DNA from: Bubalus kerabau
Lineage: Eukaryota > Chordata > Mammalia > Artiodactyla > Bovidae
Reading direction: 5' to 3'
Length of the DNA stretch: 64,000 nucleotides
Assembly (NCBI RefSeq): GCF_029407905.1
Contig: NC_073627.1
Span: 123,703,697-123,767,696 of the forward strand
The notes beneath the pieces were generated by a model. It was not told the DNA's origin. It searched no databases and saw only the letters and a list, made by a program, of their open reading frames with translations. Both the position numbers and the translations under genes were made by a program. Shown here one piece after another: positions 46,232-58,196 of the stretch. Positions within the stretch are counted from its first letter, which is position 1; each line of letters begins with the position of its first letter.

Positions 46232-46350
46232 TTATTAAAAACATTTATTGAGCATCTGTTGTGTTCCAGGCAACATGCTAGCTAGGCAGAGAGATGATAA
46301 AGATGAATGAAAAATGGTCTCCTCCCTGCAGAAGCTCACAGTCAAAAGGG
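46232..46350 (-). mobile_element. L2 3' end
   Basis: AACATTTATTGAGCATCTGT, GTGTTCCAGGCAACATGCTA and CAGAAGCTCACAGTC match the reverse complement of the L2 3' terminus. Confidence 0.65.
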
Positions 46351-48165
46351 CAAAACAGGCATGTAAAGGTTTACACAATAATAAGATATTGCTGAAACAG
46401 AGGCATGAGAAAAGTAAGTGGAAACACGAAGAAGAAAGTGATTGGTTGTAATTATGCAACAGGGAAGACATGCAAAGACAACAGCATTAGATCTGGGTTT
46501 TAAATAATTAGTAGAAACTACCCATGGATTGGACAAGTAATCCCACCAAAGGAAAAACAAAGCACGATTATATATAGGGTGTCCTGTGAAAGTCCAATAG
46601 GTTGGTTTGACTGCAATATGTCAAATGTAGTGGATAATAGGAAAAGAAGTTGAAAAAATAAAATGTGTATCCATTTAATCTTTAGGCAATGGGGAACTTC
46701 CAAAGGTTTGTGAAGCAAGTAAATGACATGACAATACCTCTGTCCTAACATTGGAAGGTATTCTTAAGGAAAATGTGAATGCAGAGTGTTATCCAGGGAG
46801 ATACCACAATAGTCCAGGTAAGATATTTATAATGAGGATGTAAACTGGGGCAGCAATAATAGAACTGGAGATGAATACAGAAGGAAGGGAGGTATTCAAG
46901 GAAGAATTGATGGTGTATGGTGGCAACTGAGGTGGAGAGCAAGAACTGATGATTCCAACTTGCTAACTCAAGGACTAAGAAGATTGTGAGGATCTTAAAT
47001 CAAAAAGGAAACACAAAAGGAGATGACTTGGAAGGGAAAAAATGTAATAAGCCTGGTTTTCGAAAGCAGTGACTAAATTCCTGAGGGACAGCAGGTAAAA
47101 ATGGCTCACAAGAATTTGATAACATCTTTAATGATTTAGTTTCCCTCTTTCTCAAATGAAGAGCTGTATCTACAAATTATATCCAAGTTTTAAAATATCA
47201 TTTAAGAGGAGATATATAAAAATTCTTCTTGACACTAGTCTAAAGCAGCAGCAGGGAAAAAAGGCCATTTATTTTAGGAATGGAACGAGGAAAAGTCTGC
47301 AGGGATTTATCAAAACCCAAAGCCTATTCCCAGTTTGAGAATGAAGTTTGAATTTACAATACTCATTTGCTCTGTAAAACACAAGCTGTAACATTAACAT
47401 AACACTTTCATTGGAATGCCTGCAGTTCTGACAAAAGCAAAACCAACCTTCTCTGAAGAAATGCTTTCACGTCTCAGAGTTCATGGGATTCCTCCAGAAT
47501 TGTTATCCCACTTGCATAATTGTAATCAATAAAAATTTACAATCAAGTAAGCACTAGAGGGAAAACCTAAAATAGAAGAAGAAAACAGATAAATAAATAT
47601 CCTCAAGTGTTTGAAATAAAAGAATAATTGGAAAATGATTATAAAGATACATAGGTAGATAGACAAATAAAAAACCTAGAACACACGAGGAAAGATTAGA
47701 ACCCTATAATAATGAATAGACTTGAAATAGAACTGCAATGAAGAGACTGCCATTGAAATTACCCTCACTCTTATAGATCTATGCCAGAGTAAGTTAAACT
47801 GTGAGTTATGAAGTACAAAACTGAATTATAATGGGAGTAATATCAAAATTTGGGGGAAGGAGCTAAAGTCATATTTAGCAGAATATTTATAGTCCTGATA
47901 TCACATATTAGTAAGCAAGGAAGAATTAAATATTATCTTAGCTAAATTATCAACACAAGATGTTCGAAAAGTAAGTAAAAAGTAAACCTAAGGAAAGTAA
48001 AAGAATTAAAGGCAAAATAGGAATTAATGAATAGGACAAACAATAGAAAGAATCACAAAAAATATTTTTTAATGAAAGCAACAACAAAAAGATAACCACT
48101 GACATAAGTAGTGTAAAGCATATACTCTGAAAACTAAAAAATATTGTCAAAAAAAAAAGTAGAGA
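46351..48165. other. Unassigned AT-rich DNA
   Basis: There is no gene. Several short frames (60-81 codons) have no recognisable domain. Parts of 46600-46960 resemble a common old mammalian repeat downstream of L2 (GACATGACAATACCTC, AGTCCAGGTAAGATAT) that I cannot name firmly. Confidence 0.4.
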
Positions 48166-48545
48166 GGATCTGACAAATGGAAAGACATCACACATTCATG
48201 GATAGAAAGACTCAGTATGGTTAAGAGGTAGTACTCCTCAATTAATTTTATTGTCAATTGATTTTCAACTTGTGCCAAGACAATTAAATGGGGAAGGAAA
48301 ATCTTTACAACAAACAGTGCTATGAAAACCACATATCCACATGCAAAAGAAAGAAAAAAATTCGGACACCCTACATCACACCGTATGTAAAAATTAACTC
48401 AAATTGTAATCAAAGATCAAAATGTAGAAGCTAAAAGAATGAAATTCTTAAGGAAAAAATTGTAGGCAGAAATCTTCATGACCTCAAATTAGGCAATGCT
48501 TTCCTAGGTAAGACATCAAAAGCACATGCAGCAAAAGAAACCATC
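48166..48545 (+). mobile_element. Old LINE-1 ORF2 part
   Basis: ATTGATTTTCAACTTGTGCC, AAAATTAACTCAAATTGTAA and GGTAAGACATCAAAAGCACA follow the L1 ORF2 order on the plus strand, decayed. Confidence 0.7.
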
Positions 48546-48547
48546 AC

Positions 48548-48715
48548 CACAACCAATTTCAGAACATTTTCATCACCCCCCAAAACAACTCCATATCCGT
48601 TAGCATCACTCCCATTATCCCCTACCCCTTCAGGCCTAGGCAACCACCAATCTACTTTCTGTATCTAGGACTTAATCTGGAAATTTCATATGAATAGAAC
48701 CAAACAATATGTTCT
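48548..48715 (-). mobile_element. Old LINE-1 3' UTR piece
   Basis: TCAGAACATTTTCATCACCC, GGCAACCACCAATCTACTTT and AATTTCATATGAATAGAACC match antisense old L1 3' UTR. It is placed head to head with the preceding L1. Confidence 0.6.
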
Positions 48716-48717
48716 GT

Positions 48718-49018
48718 CCTGTGCTAAGTCACTTCAGGCATGTCTGACTGTTTGCAACCCCATGGACTGTAGCCCACCAGGCTCCTCTGTCCGTGAAATC
48801 CTCCAGGCAAGAACACTAGAGTGAGTAGCCATTGCATTCTCCAGGGGATCTTCCCAACCCAGGCATCAAATCTAAGTCTCCCAAGTTTCAGGCAGATTCT
48901 TTAACATCTGAGCCACCAGGGAAGCCCAAGAATTCTGGAGTGGGTTAGCCTATCCCTTCTTCAGGAGCTCTTCCAGACCCAAGGATTGAACCAGGATCTC
49001 CCGCATTGCAGGCAGATT
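48718..49018 (-). mobile_element. Bov-tA SINE followed by a second partial SINE copy
   Basis: A full reverse SINE (48718-48928, ending CCACCAGGGAAGCCC) is followed without gap by a second ~90-bp SINE stretch (AAGAATTCTGGAGTGGGTTA to GCATTGCAGGCAGATT). The second copy lacks both ends. Confidence 0.9.
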
Positions 49019-49681
49019 GAGTTCTTTGCAAAATTCGGATTCTCCGTGGTTGCAGCTGTACTGCTCAGTGACCAAGACAGCTCTCTAGTTTTGTATGTCT
49101 GTGCCCTAGATAAATGGGAAGGGAATGGAGGGGGATGAGGCACTTGCTGGACTCATACTTATGTTGGGAACCTGGACCAATACTAGAGCTAAATCTGACA
49201 CTCCTTCTAAAAGTGGAGCAGTTTGAGTTAAAATCAAAGACACGCCAAGAAAAGAGGAATAATAGCTAATGTTTTCAACATACTTTGAAGGAAAAAAGCA
49301 GGTTAGAGAGGCAGGTACAGTATGGTACCAGTTAGGCAAATTACCTTAATAGAGATACATGACATATTTATTAAAATATGAAATATTGTTATCTCCAGGT
49401 ACTGGGATCTAGGATGATTTTTTTTAACTTTTTCTTTATAATGTTCTGAATTGCTTAATTTTATTTTCAACAAGCATGTATGAGTCTTTGCAAAATAATA
49501 AAGCTATTAAAAAGTAAACTAATACAAGCCAAAGAAAAAAAACAAAATAGTAGCTGAAAGTAATGACCAAATGGATCATACAATGAGGAAAATATATTGT
49601 GTGGCTGCTGTGAGAGAGGTTCAGAGAAAAAGATAATTTTGTCTCAACATAATTAGACCAAATGGCTAAAAGAGTGAAGCT
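49019..49681. other. Unassigned stretch
   Basis: There is no gene. 49340-49470 resembles the 3' end of a common old mammalian repeat (GTTATCTCCAGGTACTGGGA … TTTCAACAAGCATGTATG), family not named. Confidence 0.4.
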
Positions 49682-49978
49682 GTATGTTTGCCATGGAGAA
49701 GGCAATGGCACCCCACTCCAGTACTCTTGCCTGGAAAATCCCATGGACGGAGGAGCTTGGTAGGCTGCAGTCCATGGGGTCGCTAAGAGTCAGACATGAC
49801 TGAGCGACTTCACTTTCACTTTTCACTTTCCTGCATTGGAGAAGGAAATGGCAACCCACTCCAGTGTTCTTGCCTGGAGAATCCCAGGGATGGGGGAGCC
49901 TGGTGGGCTGCCATCTATGGGGTCGCACAGAGTCGGACACAACTGAAGTGACTTAGCAGCAGTAGCAGTATGTTTGCC
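49682..49978 (+). mobile_element. BOV-A2 SINE with 11-bp TSD
   Basis: A complete plus-strand dimer (GGAGAAGGCAATGGCACCCC, linker CACTTTCACTTTTCACTTTC, AGC tail). The flanks duplicate GTATGTTTGCC at 49682-49692 and 49968-49978. Confidence 0.96.
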
Positions 49979-50194
49979 TAGATCACCTCCACGTTTGGAA
50001 ATTGATAATGCTGAATGGAAACCTGAAAACTTGAGTGGCATCACAATGAGATACATTCTAATCAGAGTCTATGATGATGAGTAGAACCAGTTGTTAACAA
50101 ATGAATAAAACTCTAGTAAGGTGCCAATCTCTTATGATCATTACTATTCAAGTTATATCCATTACATACCTAGCATTCCAAGTTCCTATGCAAT

Positions 50195-51535
50195 ATTCAA
50201 TATGTCAGCAAATCTGGAAAACTCAGCAGTGGCCACAGGACTGGAAAACATAAGTTTTCATTCCAATCCCAAAGAAGGGCAATGCCAAAAAATGTTCAAA
50301 CTACCCTACAATTGCCCTCATTTCACATGCTAGTAAGATCATGCTCAAAATTCTTCAAGCTAGGCTTCAGTAGTACCTGAACCAAAAACTTCCAGATGTA
50401 CAAGCTGGGTTTAGAAAAGGCAGAGGAACCAGGGATCAAGTTGACAACATTCATTGAATCACAGAGAAAGCAAGGGAATTCCAGAACAACATCTACCTCT
50501 GTTCCACTGAGTAAGCTAAAGCCTTTGACTGTGTGGACCTCAACAAACTGTGGAAAATTATTAAAGAGATGGGAGTAACAGATACCTCACCTATCTCCTG
50601 AGAAACACACAAACTTCTTGTGTACGGGTCAAGAAGCAACAGTTAGAACCAGACTTGGAGCAACAGACTGGTTCAAAATTGGGAAAGGAGTACGTCAAAG
50701 CTGTATATTGTCAGCCTGCTTATTTAACGTCTATGCAGTGTGTTAGTTGCTCAGTTGTATCTGACTCTCATACGGAGATGATACCACTCTAATGGCAGAA
50801 ACTAAAGAGGAACTAAAGAGCCTCTAGATGAGGGTAAAAGAGAAGAGTGAAAAACCTGGCTTGAAACTCAACATTCGTAAAACTAAGATCATAGCATCCA
50901 GTCCCATCACATCATGGCAAATCAAAGCAGGAAAAGTGGGAATAGTGACAGATTTTCTTTTCTTGGGCTCCAATCACTGTGGACTGTGACTGCTGCCAAG
51001 AAATTAAAAGATGCTTGCTCCTTGGAAGGAAAGTGATGACAGACCTAGACAGCATATTTAAAGCAGAGACATCACTTTGCTGACAAAGATCCATATAGTA
51101 AAAGCTATGTTTTTCCAAGTAGTCATGCACAGACATGGGAGTTGGACCATAAAGAAGGCTGAGCACCAAAGAATGGTGCTTTCAAATTGTAGTGCTGGAG
51201 AAGTCCCTTGAGAGTGCTTCAGACTGTAAGGAGGTCAAACCAGTCAATTCTAAAGGAAGTCAATCCTGAATATTCATTGGAAGGACTGATGCTGAAGCTC
51301 CAATACTTTGGCCACCTGATGTGAAGAACCGACTCACTGGAAAAGACCCTGATGCTGGGAAAGATTGAAGGCAAAGGGAGAAGCGAATGGCAGAGGATGA
51401 GATGATTAGATGGCATCACCAGTTCAATTGACATAAATGTGAGGAAACTCCAAGAGATAGCAGAGGACAGAGGAGGCTGGCATGCTGTAGTCCATGGGGT
51501 TGCAAAGAGTCAGACACAACTTAGTGACTTAACAA
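50195..51535 (+). mobile_element. BovB LINE, RT to 3' end, with rearranged middle
   Basis: It covers the BovB RT region (CAAGCTGGGTTTAGAAAAGG, AACCAGGGATCAAGTTGACA) to the 3' end (GAGTCAGACACAACTTAGTG). Many frameshifts. At about 50738-50772 roughly 90 bp of BovB, including the start of the catalytic ADD region, is replaced by TTAGTTGCTCAGTTGTATCT-type SINE/BovB-end sequence. Dead and among the older BovB copies here. Confidence 0.88.
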
Positions 51536-51837
51536 CAACATCTATTAGAGAACTCTGTTCAGGAATCATTAAAATAGTTGAAATAGCATGAAAATATTAC
51601 TTCCATGAATTTCATTTAGGTCCCTATATCTTAGTATTTTAATAAAATTATTTCACTCACTCAAAGTTCGTATAAGAAAATAGGGGTATTTTAACAAAAT
51701 TATTTATTTCATTCTTCAGTTCCAATAAAATAGTGTGCTAATACTTCAACTACAGAGTCAGCATTGGGAAACATGGCAGCATGGAAATAAACACAAAATA
51801 CCCTTATAGAGGAAGAAAGTGCTTTATAAAACAGTTT
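51536..51837. other. Unassigned AT-rich stretch
   Basis: About 300 bp without a gene or nameable repeat. Confidence 0.4.
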
Positions 51838-52055
51838 GTGTGTGTCAGTCACTCAGTCATGTCTGACTCTTTTCGACCCCATGGACTAAAGCTCTCCATG
51901 CTCCTCTGTCCATGGGGTTTTTCCAGGCAAAAATACAAGAGTGGGTTGCCATTCCCTTCTTCAAGGGAGCTTCCCAACCCAGGGATTGAACCTGTGTCCC
52001 TGTGTCTCCTGTATTGGCAGACATATTTCTTACCATCTGAGCCACCAGGGATGAC
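51838..52055 (-). mobile_element. Bov-tA SINE
   Basis: Full reverse SINE (GTCAGTCACTCAGTCATGTC to CTGAGCCACCAGGGATG). The flanks TATAAAACAGTT and TATAAGACTGTT may be a diverged 12-bp target duplication. Confidence 0.9.
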
Positions 52056-52556
52056 CCCTATAAGACTGTTCATAGACTATTACATCATCTGTGCAAAAAC
52101 AAACAGCAAGTGAATAGACAGATATATCATATAATATTACATCAGAAAATATCCTTTGGAATTCATAAGAAATTATTAACAATGCTTACTTTTGAACAAT
52201 AAGATAAAGCATATGGTAGTGGCCATTGGTAATGAGAAATCTCAATCTTTTTACTTTTTGCTGCCACTCACATTTTTACAATGAGAATATATCATTTACT
52301 CAATTGAAAGAAATGAGGAAAGAAGGGAGGATGAAGCAGGGAGGAAAAGGGTCAAGTAGGAGAGAAAGGGCGGGAAGGAAGGTGGGAAGGGAGGGAAGGA
52401 AGTAGGTATAATTATTAAAATGAACAGCAAGTTTGGATGCTAGCAAATGGAGTCTAAACTGAAGAATTATAGGTAATAAAACATGCATCCCTAGGGGAAA
52501 GAACCATGGATATCAAGAAAAGTGTCACTTAATGTTTAGTACAATAAAAGAAACCT
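52056..52556. other. Unassigned; GA-rich tract
   Basis: There is no gene. 52305-52405 is a purine (GGAA/GAAG) low-complexity tract. Confidence 0.5.
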
Positions 52557-52677
52557 GTTGTTCAGTTGCTAAGTCATGTCTGACTCTTTGTGACCCCATG
52601 GACTGTAACAGGCCAGCCTCCTCTGTCCTCCACTATCTCCTGGAGTTTTCTCAAGTTCATGTCCATTGAGTCGGTGA
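52557..52677 (-). mobile_element. BovB LINE 3' end, short
   Basis: About 120 bp of BovB 3' end in reverse (GTTCAGTTGCTAAGTCATGT to TCATGTCCATTGAGTCGGTG). Confidence 0.85.
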
Positions 52678-53040
52678 GGAAGCTGACCAGAACTGTCAAT
52701 TTTGATCAGGGATTCATCACCAAGACACAAGGTCAGGTGAGCCAAACATCTAGTTATTATAAGCTGAAGTGGCAGATCCAGATTCAGCATGAGCAGCACT
52801 AAATGGTGAAAATTTGCCTCATAGGCAGATGGCCAGATCTCCTATCATCCATTACTACTGAACCAGCACCTCTTATTCTGGGTCTCTCATATGATAGCTA
52901 AAGGAAGAATAAGAAGTTCAAGCTTGGAACATGGGCTGCTTAGCCTAGCATGAGCGGAAAGCTGAAAATGGAAAACTGCATTATAGCCCCATTCAGGGAT
53001 GATGTTGACTATCAGTTGTGAGGAGGAATCTTTCTAATGC

Positions 53041-53245
53041 ACAGGGCTTCCCTGGTGGCTCAGACAGTAAAGCGTCTATCTGCAATGCAGTAGACCTGGG
53101 TTCAATCCCTGGGTTGGGAAGATCCCCTGGAGAAGGAAATGACAGCCCACTCCAGTATTCTTGCCTGGAAAATCCCATGGACGGCAGAGCCTGGTAGGCC
53201 ACTGTCCATGGGGTCGCAAAGAATCAGACACGACTGAGAGAAGGG
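53041..53245 (+). mobile_element. Bov-tA SINE
   Basis: Head GGGCTTCCCTGGTGGCTCAG to GAATCAGACACGACTGAGAG, well preserved. No clear target duplication. Confidence 0.93.
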
Positions 53246-54011
53246 AAGAAGAAGATCAGTCATCCAATTTGGCAGATAAGAGGTATAGTCTGGAGGAGAG
53301 TATATATATGAACAAGGGCAGAATAGCTGGTTGATCAAAGACTTGAAGAAGAAGGAGCTCAAGAAGGGGCACAGAGTATCTGTAAAGAGTACAAGGATCT
53401 GGAAGTGAGGAAAAGAAACGGGAAGATTTTTATATCACATGTTAATTCTTACTGGAGAGCATTCACTGCAGAACAAGCATTAGAAAAACAAGTACACATA
53501 ATGACTTGGCCAGTAGACATCAGCCAGCCTTTGCTACTTTCTACTTTAGTGCAATGGGGTCAATTCAACCAGCCTAATCTGGTTACTTTTATTGCTGAAA
53601 GCCCAATCTGCCAGTTATAAAGATCAAAAGTAAACCTCTCAAGGAGTCCACTCAGCCCTTTTGTAGCAAATTGATGTCATCAGATTCCTTTAATCCTAGA
53701 AAATTAATCTCTGACTAGAACTATCACAAACTTGGCGTGAGTCCACTTTTCCTCTCTCCAGGACCTCACTGAACACACCACCATGGATTTGCAGTGTGTT
53801 TGATCCACTGGTACAGTGTCCTAAATAGTATCACATGGGGTCAAGGAATCTATTTTATAGATGGGCACAGATCATAGGATTTATCACATCCATTCTTAAC
53901 CCAGGAGTTTCTCCCAATAACAGCTTATGGAAGGCACAGCTAAAGCTCCAGCTTAAAATAATACCCTTCAAGGACAGGCAGCCATCCTTCCAGATGCACT
54001 GTTAGCCATGT

Positions 54012-54212
54012 ACAGTTCAATCATGTCTGTCTCTTTGTGACCCCATGGACTGTAACCCACCAGGCTCCTCTGTCCATGGAATTCTCCAGGCAAAAATACT
54101 GGGGTGGGCAGCCATTCCCTTCTCCAGGGGATCTTCCCAACCAGGGATTGAACCTGGGTCTCCTGCATTGGCAGTAAGACTCTTTATTGTCTGAGCCACC
54201 AGGAAATCCCAA
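54012..54212 (-). mobile_element. Bov-tA SINE
   Basis: Reverse SINE (CAGTTCAATCATGTCTGTCT to GTCTGAGCCACCAGGAAATC). A weak GCACT match on both sides may be the remains of a target duplication. Confidence 0.9.
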
Positions 54213-54282
54213 GAGGCACTACTCTCTAATAAATCCAATCCAATAAATCCAATCTCTAATAAATATCAATCAAAAGGATTGA

Positions 54283-54475
54283 TATTTTTGGCTACAGAAG
54301 TATTTGTTGTGAGAGCTGTCTTGTGAATTGTGGGATGTTTAGCAGGATCCCTGGCTAGAAGCCAGGAACATTCCCACTGCACACTGTGACAAGCAAAATG
54401 TCTTCCAGACATTCTTATCTGTCCCTCAAGAAGACAAAATTGTCCTCAGTTAAGAACCAATGCTCTAAATGAACA
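54283..54475 (-). mobile_element. MER5A (hAT-Charlie) transposon fossil
   Basis: Reverse MER5A landmarks in order: TTGTTGTGAGAGCTGTCTTG, GGGATGTTTAGCAGGATCCC, AAAATGTCTTCCAGACATTC and CAGTTAAGAACCAATGCTCT. This is a non-autonomous DNA transposon shared by placental mammals. Confidence 0.85.
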
Positions 54476-55067
54476 GTTGTAACCTGTCCCTATAAGTAAA
54501 ACAGCACATTAATTCCAGGGACCAACTCAAGGAATCTGTGCATCCTGTGCCCACAACTCTGGGATCTACATGTTTAGAAATCTTGGCTGCCAGAGGAGGA
54601 AGATATTCACCAGAGGACACCACAAAAATTTCCATTACATTTCAAACTATGGTTGTCATCTAGTCAACCTCTTCTTTGATATAAGAAGAAAAGGCAAATA
54701 AAGGAATCAGAATCATTCCGCTAGGGTAATTGACACTGATAATCAGGGGGAGGGAGAGCTTCTGTTACACAGTAGGAACCAGAAATAATTAGTTTGGAAA
54801 AATGATATACATGAATGTTTCTTGGTATTTCACTCCTTAATTTTGATGGAAAATGAACAACTTCTTCAGTCACAGCCTGAGAAGGAGGTGGTGACCAGGG
54901 GCTCAGATTCATGAACTGCATGCATTGGGTGACTCTACCAGATTTGCCACCTAGACTGCAGAACTCTAGGATTCTACAATAAGCAGTAGAAAAGGGAGAC
55001 AGTGAATACTGGCAAGTGTGGTAGTTCATCATACTAACTGACCTCTTGTTATATCAAGATAAGAGGC

Positions 55068-56690
55068 CCACCAAGTTATTGTAGCAACTTTGGAAAACAG
55101 TGTGGAGGTTCCTCAAAAAACTAAAAATAGAATAGTCATATGATCTAGCAATCCCACTCCTGAGCATATATCCAGATAAAACTTTAATTGAAAAGATACA
55201 CACACCCCAGTGTTCATAGCAGCACTATTCACAATAGCCAAGACATGGAAGCAACTTAAATGTTCCTCAACAGATGAATGAATAAAGAAGATGTGGTATA
55301 TACATACAATGTAATACTACTCACCCATAAAAAAGAATGAAATAATGCCATTTGGAGCAACATGAATGGACCTAGAGATTACCACTATGTAAAGTAAATC
55401 AGAAAAATACCATATGATATCACTTTAGGTGGAATCTAACATATGACACAAATTTACTTACATGTGAAACACAAATAGACTCATGGACATAGAGAACAGA
55501 CTTGTGTTTTCCAAGGGGGGAGGAGAGGTTGGGGAGAAATGAGTGGGAGTTTGGGGGTTAGCAGATGCCAACTAGTATGTATTGCATGGATAAGCTATAA
55601 GGACCTACTAAATAGCACAGGGGACTATACGAAATATCCTTTGATAAACCATAATGGAAAAACTATATAAAAAAGAATGTATTTATATATATGTATCTGA
55701 ATCACTGCTGTACAGCAGAAATTAACACAATATTATAAATCAACTATCAGTTCAGTTCAGTTGCTCAGTTGTGTCCGACTCTTTGCAACACAATGAACTG
55801 CAGCACACCAGGCCTCCCTGTCCATCACCAACTCCCGGAGCCTACCCAAACTCATGTCCATTGAGTTGGTGATGCCATCCAACCATCTCTTTCTCTGTCG
55901 TCCCCTTCTCCTCCTGCCCTCAATCTTTCCAAGTATCAGAGTCTTTTCAAATGAATCAGCTCTTCACATCAGGTGGCCAAAGTATTGGAGTTTCAGCTTC
56001 AAAATCAGTCCTTCCAATGAACATCCAGGACTGATCGCCTTTAGGATAAACTGGTTGGATCTCATTGCAGTCCAAGGGACTCTCAAGAGCCTTCTCCAAC
56101 ACCACAATTCAAAAGCATCAATTCTTCAGCACTCAGCTTTCTTCACAGTCCAACTCTCACATCCATACATGACTACTGGAAAAACCATAGCCTTGACTAG
56201 ACAGACCTTTGTTGGCAAAGTAATATCTCTGCTTTTTAATATGCTGTCTAAATTGGTCATAACCTTCCTTCCAAGGAGTAAGTGTCTTTTAATTTCATGG
56301 CTACAGTCACCATTTGCAGTGATTTTGGAGCCCCCAAAAATAAAGTCAGCCACTGTTTCTACTGTTTCCCCATCTATTTTCCATGAAGTGATGGGACTGG
56401 ATGCCATGATCTTAGTATTCTGAATGTTGAGCTTTAAGCCAACTCTTTCACTTTCATCAAGAGGCTCTTTAGTTCTTCTTCAGTTTCTGCCATAAGTGTG
56501 GTGTCATCTGCATATCTGAGGTTATTGATATTTTTTCCGGCAATCTTGGTTCTAGCTTGTGCTTCATCCAGCCCAGCATTTCTCATGATGTACTCTGCAT
56601 ATAAGTTAAATAAGCAGGGTGACAATATACAGCCTTGATGTACTCCTTTTTCTAGTCTTCAATTAAAAAATAAACTAAAAGAGGTCTACC
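55068..56690 (+). mobile_element. LINE-1 3' part, split near its tail by BovB
   Basis: ORF2 C-terminal region to 3' UTR at 55068-55747 (ends AATATTATAAATCAACTAT). The last piece, CTTCAATTAAAAAATAAACT, resumes at about 56658 after BovB. Stops are frequent, so it is an older copy. Confidence 0.82.
55748..56656 (-). mobile_element. BovB LINE, 3' ~900 bp, inside an L1 tail
   Basis: Reverse BovB from GTTCAGTTCAGTTGCTCAGT through the C-terminal region (minus frames 56126-56407 and 56434-56625). The latter reads the YADDTTLMAE RT active-site box. It ends near TGTACTCCTTTTTC. The plus frame 55854-56423 is an antisense shadow. Confidence 0.93.
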
Positions 56691-57339
56691 AAAATCACAG
56701 AAGAGTTTATCCCAAAAGTTTTAGCATTAAAAAAAAAAAAAAAAAAGTAGATCCAAGCAGTGCAAGGTGTAGACTGCAATGGCTACTGTGAAGTTCTGTG
56801 GAGACTTCTCACCTGGGGATTCAAGCATTTTTTTTTCCCCAGCTGCTGAAAGTAGCAGCTGCCAGCTCTCAGATGAGTCTCTCTTCAGGGACTGTCTGCA
56901 GCTGAAGAGAGACCCAAGACCTCTCCAGTGTCCAGTGACTAGGTGTGAAGTTTCCCAGGGAAACCAAACTGCATATATTAGTGTAACTGATATTCATATT
57001 GCTAACAAAACTCCGAGACATCCAGTCACTGCCCCTCAGTGACACCTCAGGATATTCAAGCTCTGGGTCTTTGTTCACAATTCTTCCTACCATCCTGTAA
57101 CATCTAACTTAAAGTTCTCTTGTTTTCTCTAACCTCCCAAGAACAATCTTTTAAACTATTTGAAAGAATTCACTTGTCACATGCTCCAAGCTTAAAGCTG
57201 TTTGAGAAGAAATGTTTATAATTCTATCATTTTTTTCATGGTTACTCATCTGTTTATCTTTGCCTTTTCTACAATTTGGCAGTTTCCATTTTCCCAAAAA
57301 ATCATCCCAGGATCTCAAACATATCTTATAGAGTTATAC
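56691..57339. other. Unassigned, with poly(A) run and a short hairpin
   Basis: An 18-A run lies at about 56729-56746. An 87-codon frame (56779-57042) starts in a fair initiation context but has no recognisable domain. GTCTCTCTTCAG (56877-56888) and CTGAAGAGAGAC (56902-56913) can pair as a 12-bp stem. Confidence 0.5.
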
Positions 57340-57850
57340 TTTTTTTTCTGCATCTCTGATTATGTCATCATTTTTCCTTTTGATTTAGTATATCGTGCTC
57401 TCTGGTTTTCTTCATTGAGCTAGCTAATGGACTGTTTATTTTATTGATTTTTCTCCTTTTCATGATTATCAATTTTGAAATTGAGTTTTTCCTCTCTTTT
57501 TAAATTATTTTCTGCTTTCATCTTGATTATTTCCTTCCTTCCACTTTCATTTGCTTTAATTTGCTGTTCACTTTCTCATTTCTCATGCAGAACATAATTC
57601 CCTTATTGTATCATTTTTTGTTCAGCAAGATGAATATTAAAGGCTTCCCGTTCTTCTCTAATCTAAGTTTTGCCTGCATGCCATAGGTCTTGAAAGTACT
57701 ATTTTCATTATGATTATTTTCTTATTACTTTGTAATTTTATTTTTAAATTTAACTCTTTTATTTTACCCAAAACTAACTAAACAGAGGAGATTTTATAAA
57801 TTACAAAGTAGTAATGATATTTTTGTTGCTATTCATTTTATAATTTCTAC
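57340..57850 (-). mobile_element. Old LINE-1 ORF2 part
   Basis: Reverse T-rich L1 ORF2 (GACTGTTTATTTTATTGATT, CTTTCATTTGCTTTAATTTG, TTTGCCTGCATGCCATAGGT). Boundaries are approximate. Confidence 0.6.
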
Positions 57851-58036
57851 GTAGGTTGCTATATGATGAGAGATACAGGATAATAATATTTCTAATTTGC
57901 TATTTTCTCATGATAAAACATTTGGCTGATAAAAATTTTTTTATCCCATTCATCACTGCTGCAATAGCATTCTGGCTTAATTTGGCTTTTTTTTTTTTTC
58001 TGCTGTGTCCTATAATTTTATTATTTGATCTCTGGT

Positions 58037-58196
58037 ATGATCTCTTTCCTGAGAAGGCAACGGCAGCCCACTCCAGAGTTTTTGTCTGGAGAATCCCAGG
58101 GACAGAGAAGCCTGGCGGGCTGTAGTCTATGGGGTCGCACAGAGTCGGACACGACTGACGCAACTTAGCAGCAGCAGCAGCACCATGATCTCTTTC
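58037..58196 (+). mobile_element. Bov-A SINE with 12-bp TSD
   Basis: Monomer with AGC-repeat tail, flanked by ATGATCTCTTTC at 58037-58048 and 58185-58196. Confidence 0.95.

Larger units (their letters stand above)
52680..55060 (+). pseudogene. ERVL-class endogenous retrovirus pol remnant
   Basis: This is an ancient class III (ERVL) provirus fragment with no intact frame. 53405-53620 is open for 71 codons and matches the RNase H/integrase junction of ERVL pol, with a PICQ-type Cys motif at its end. 53640-53990 carries scattered integrase-like blocks with stops. 54600-54800 fits the dUTPase that follows integrase in ERVL, including a stretch equivalent to its GVIDPDY block near 54725-54750, with stops and frameshifts. 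It is interrupted by a plus SINE (53041-53245), a minus SINE (54012-54212) and MER5A (54283-54475). I see no LTR, gag or env. It cannot make protein. The assignment of 52680-53040 is weak. Confidence 0.62.

Noticed and set aside
52305..52405. Purine-rich tract as a possible regulatory element
   Set aside because: Plain GGAA/GAAG low complexity with no defined motif.
56779..57042. 87-codon frame with ATG in fair context after a poly(A) run
   Set aside because: No domain, no upstream exon or promoter evidence; short enough to be chance.
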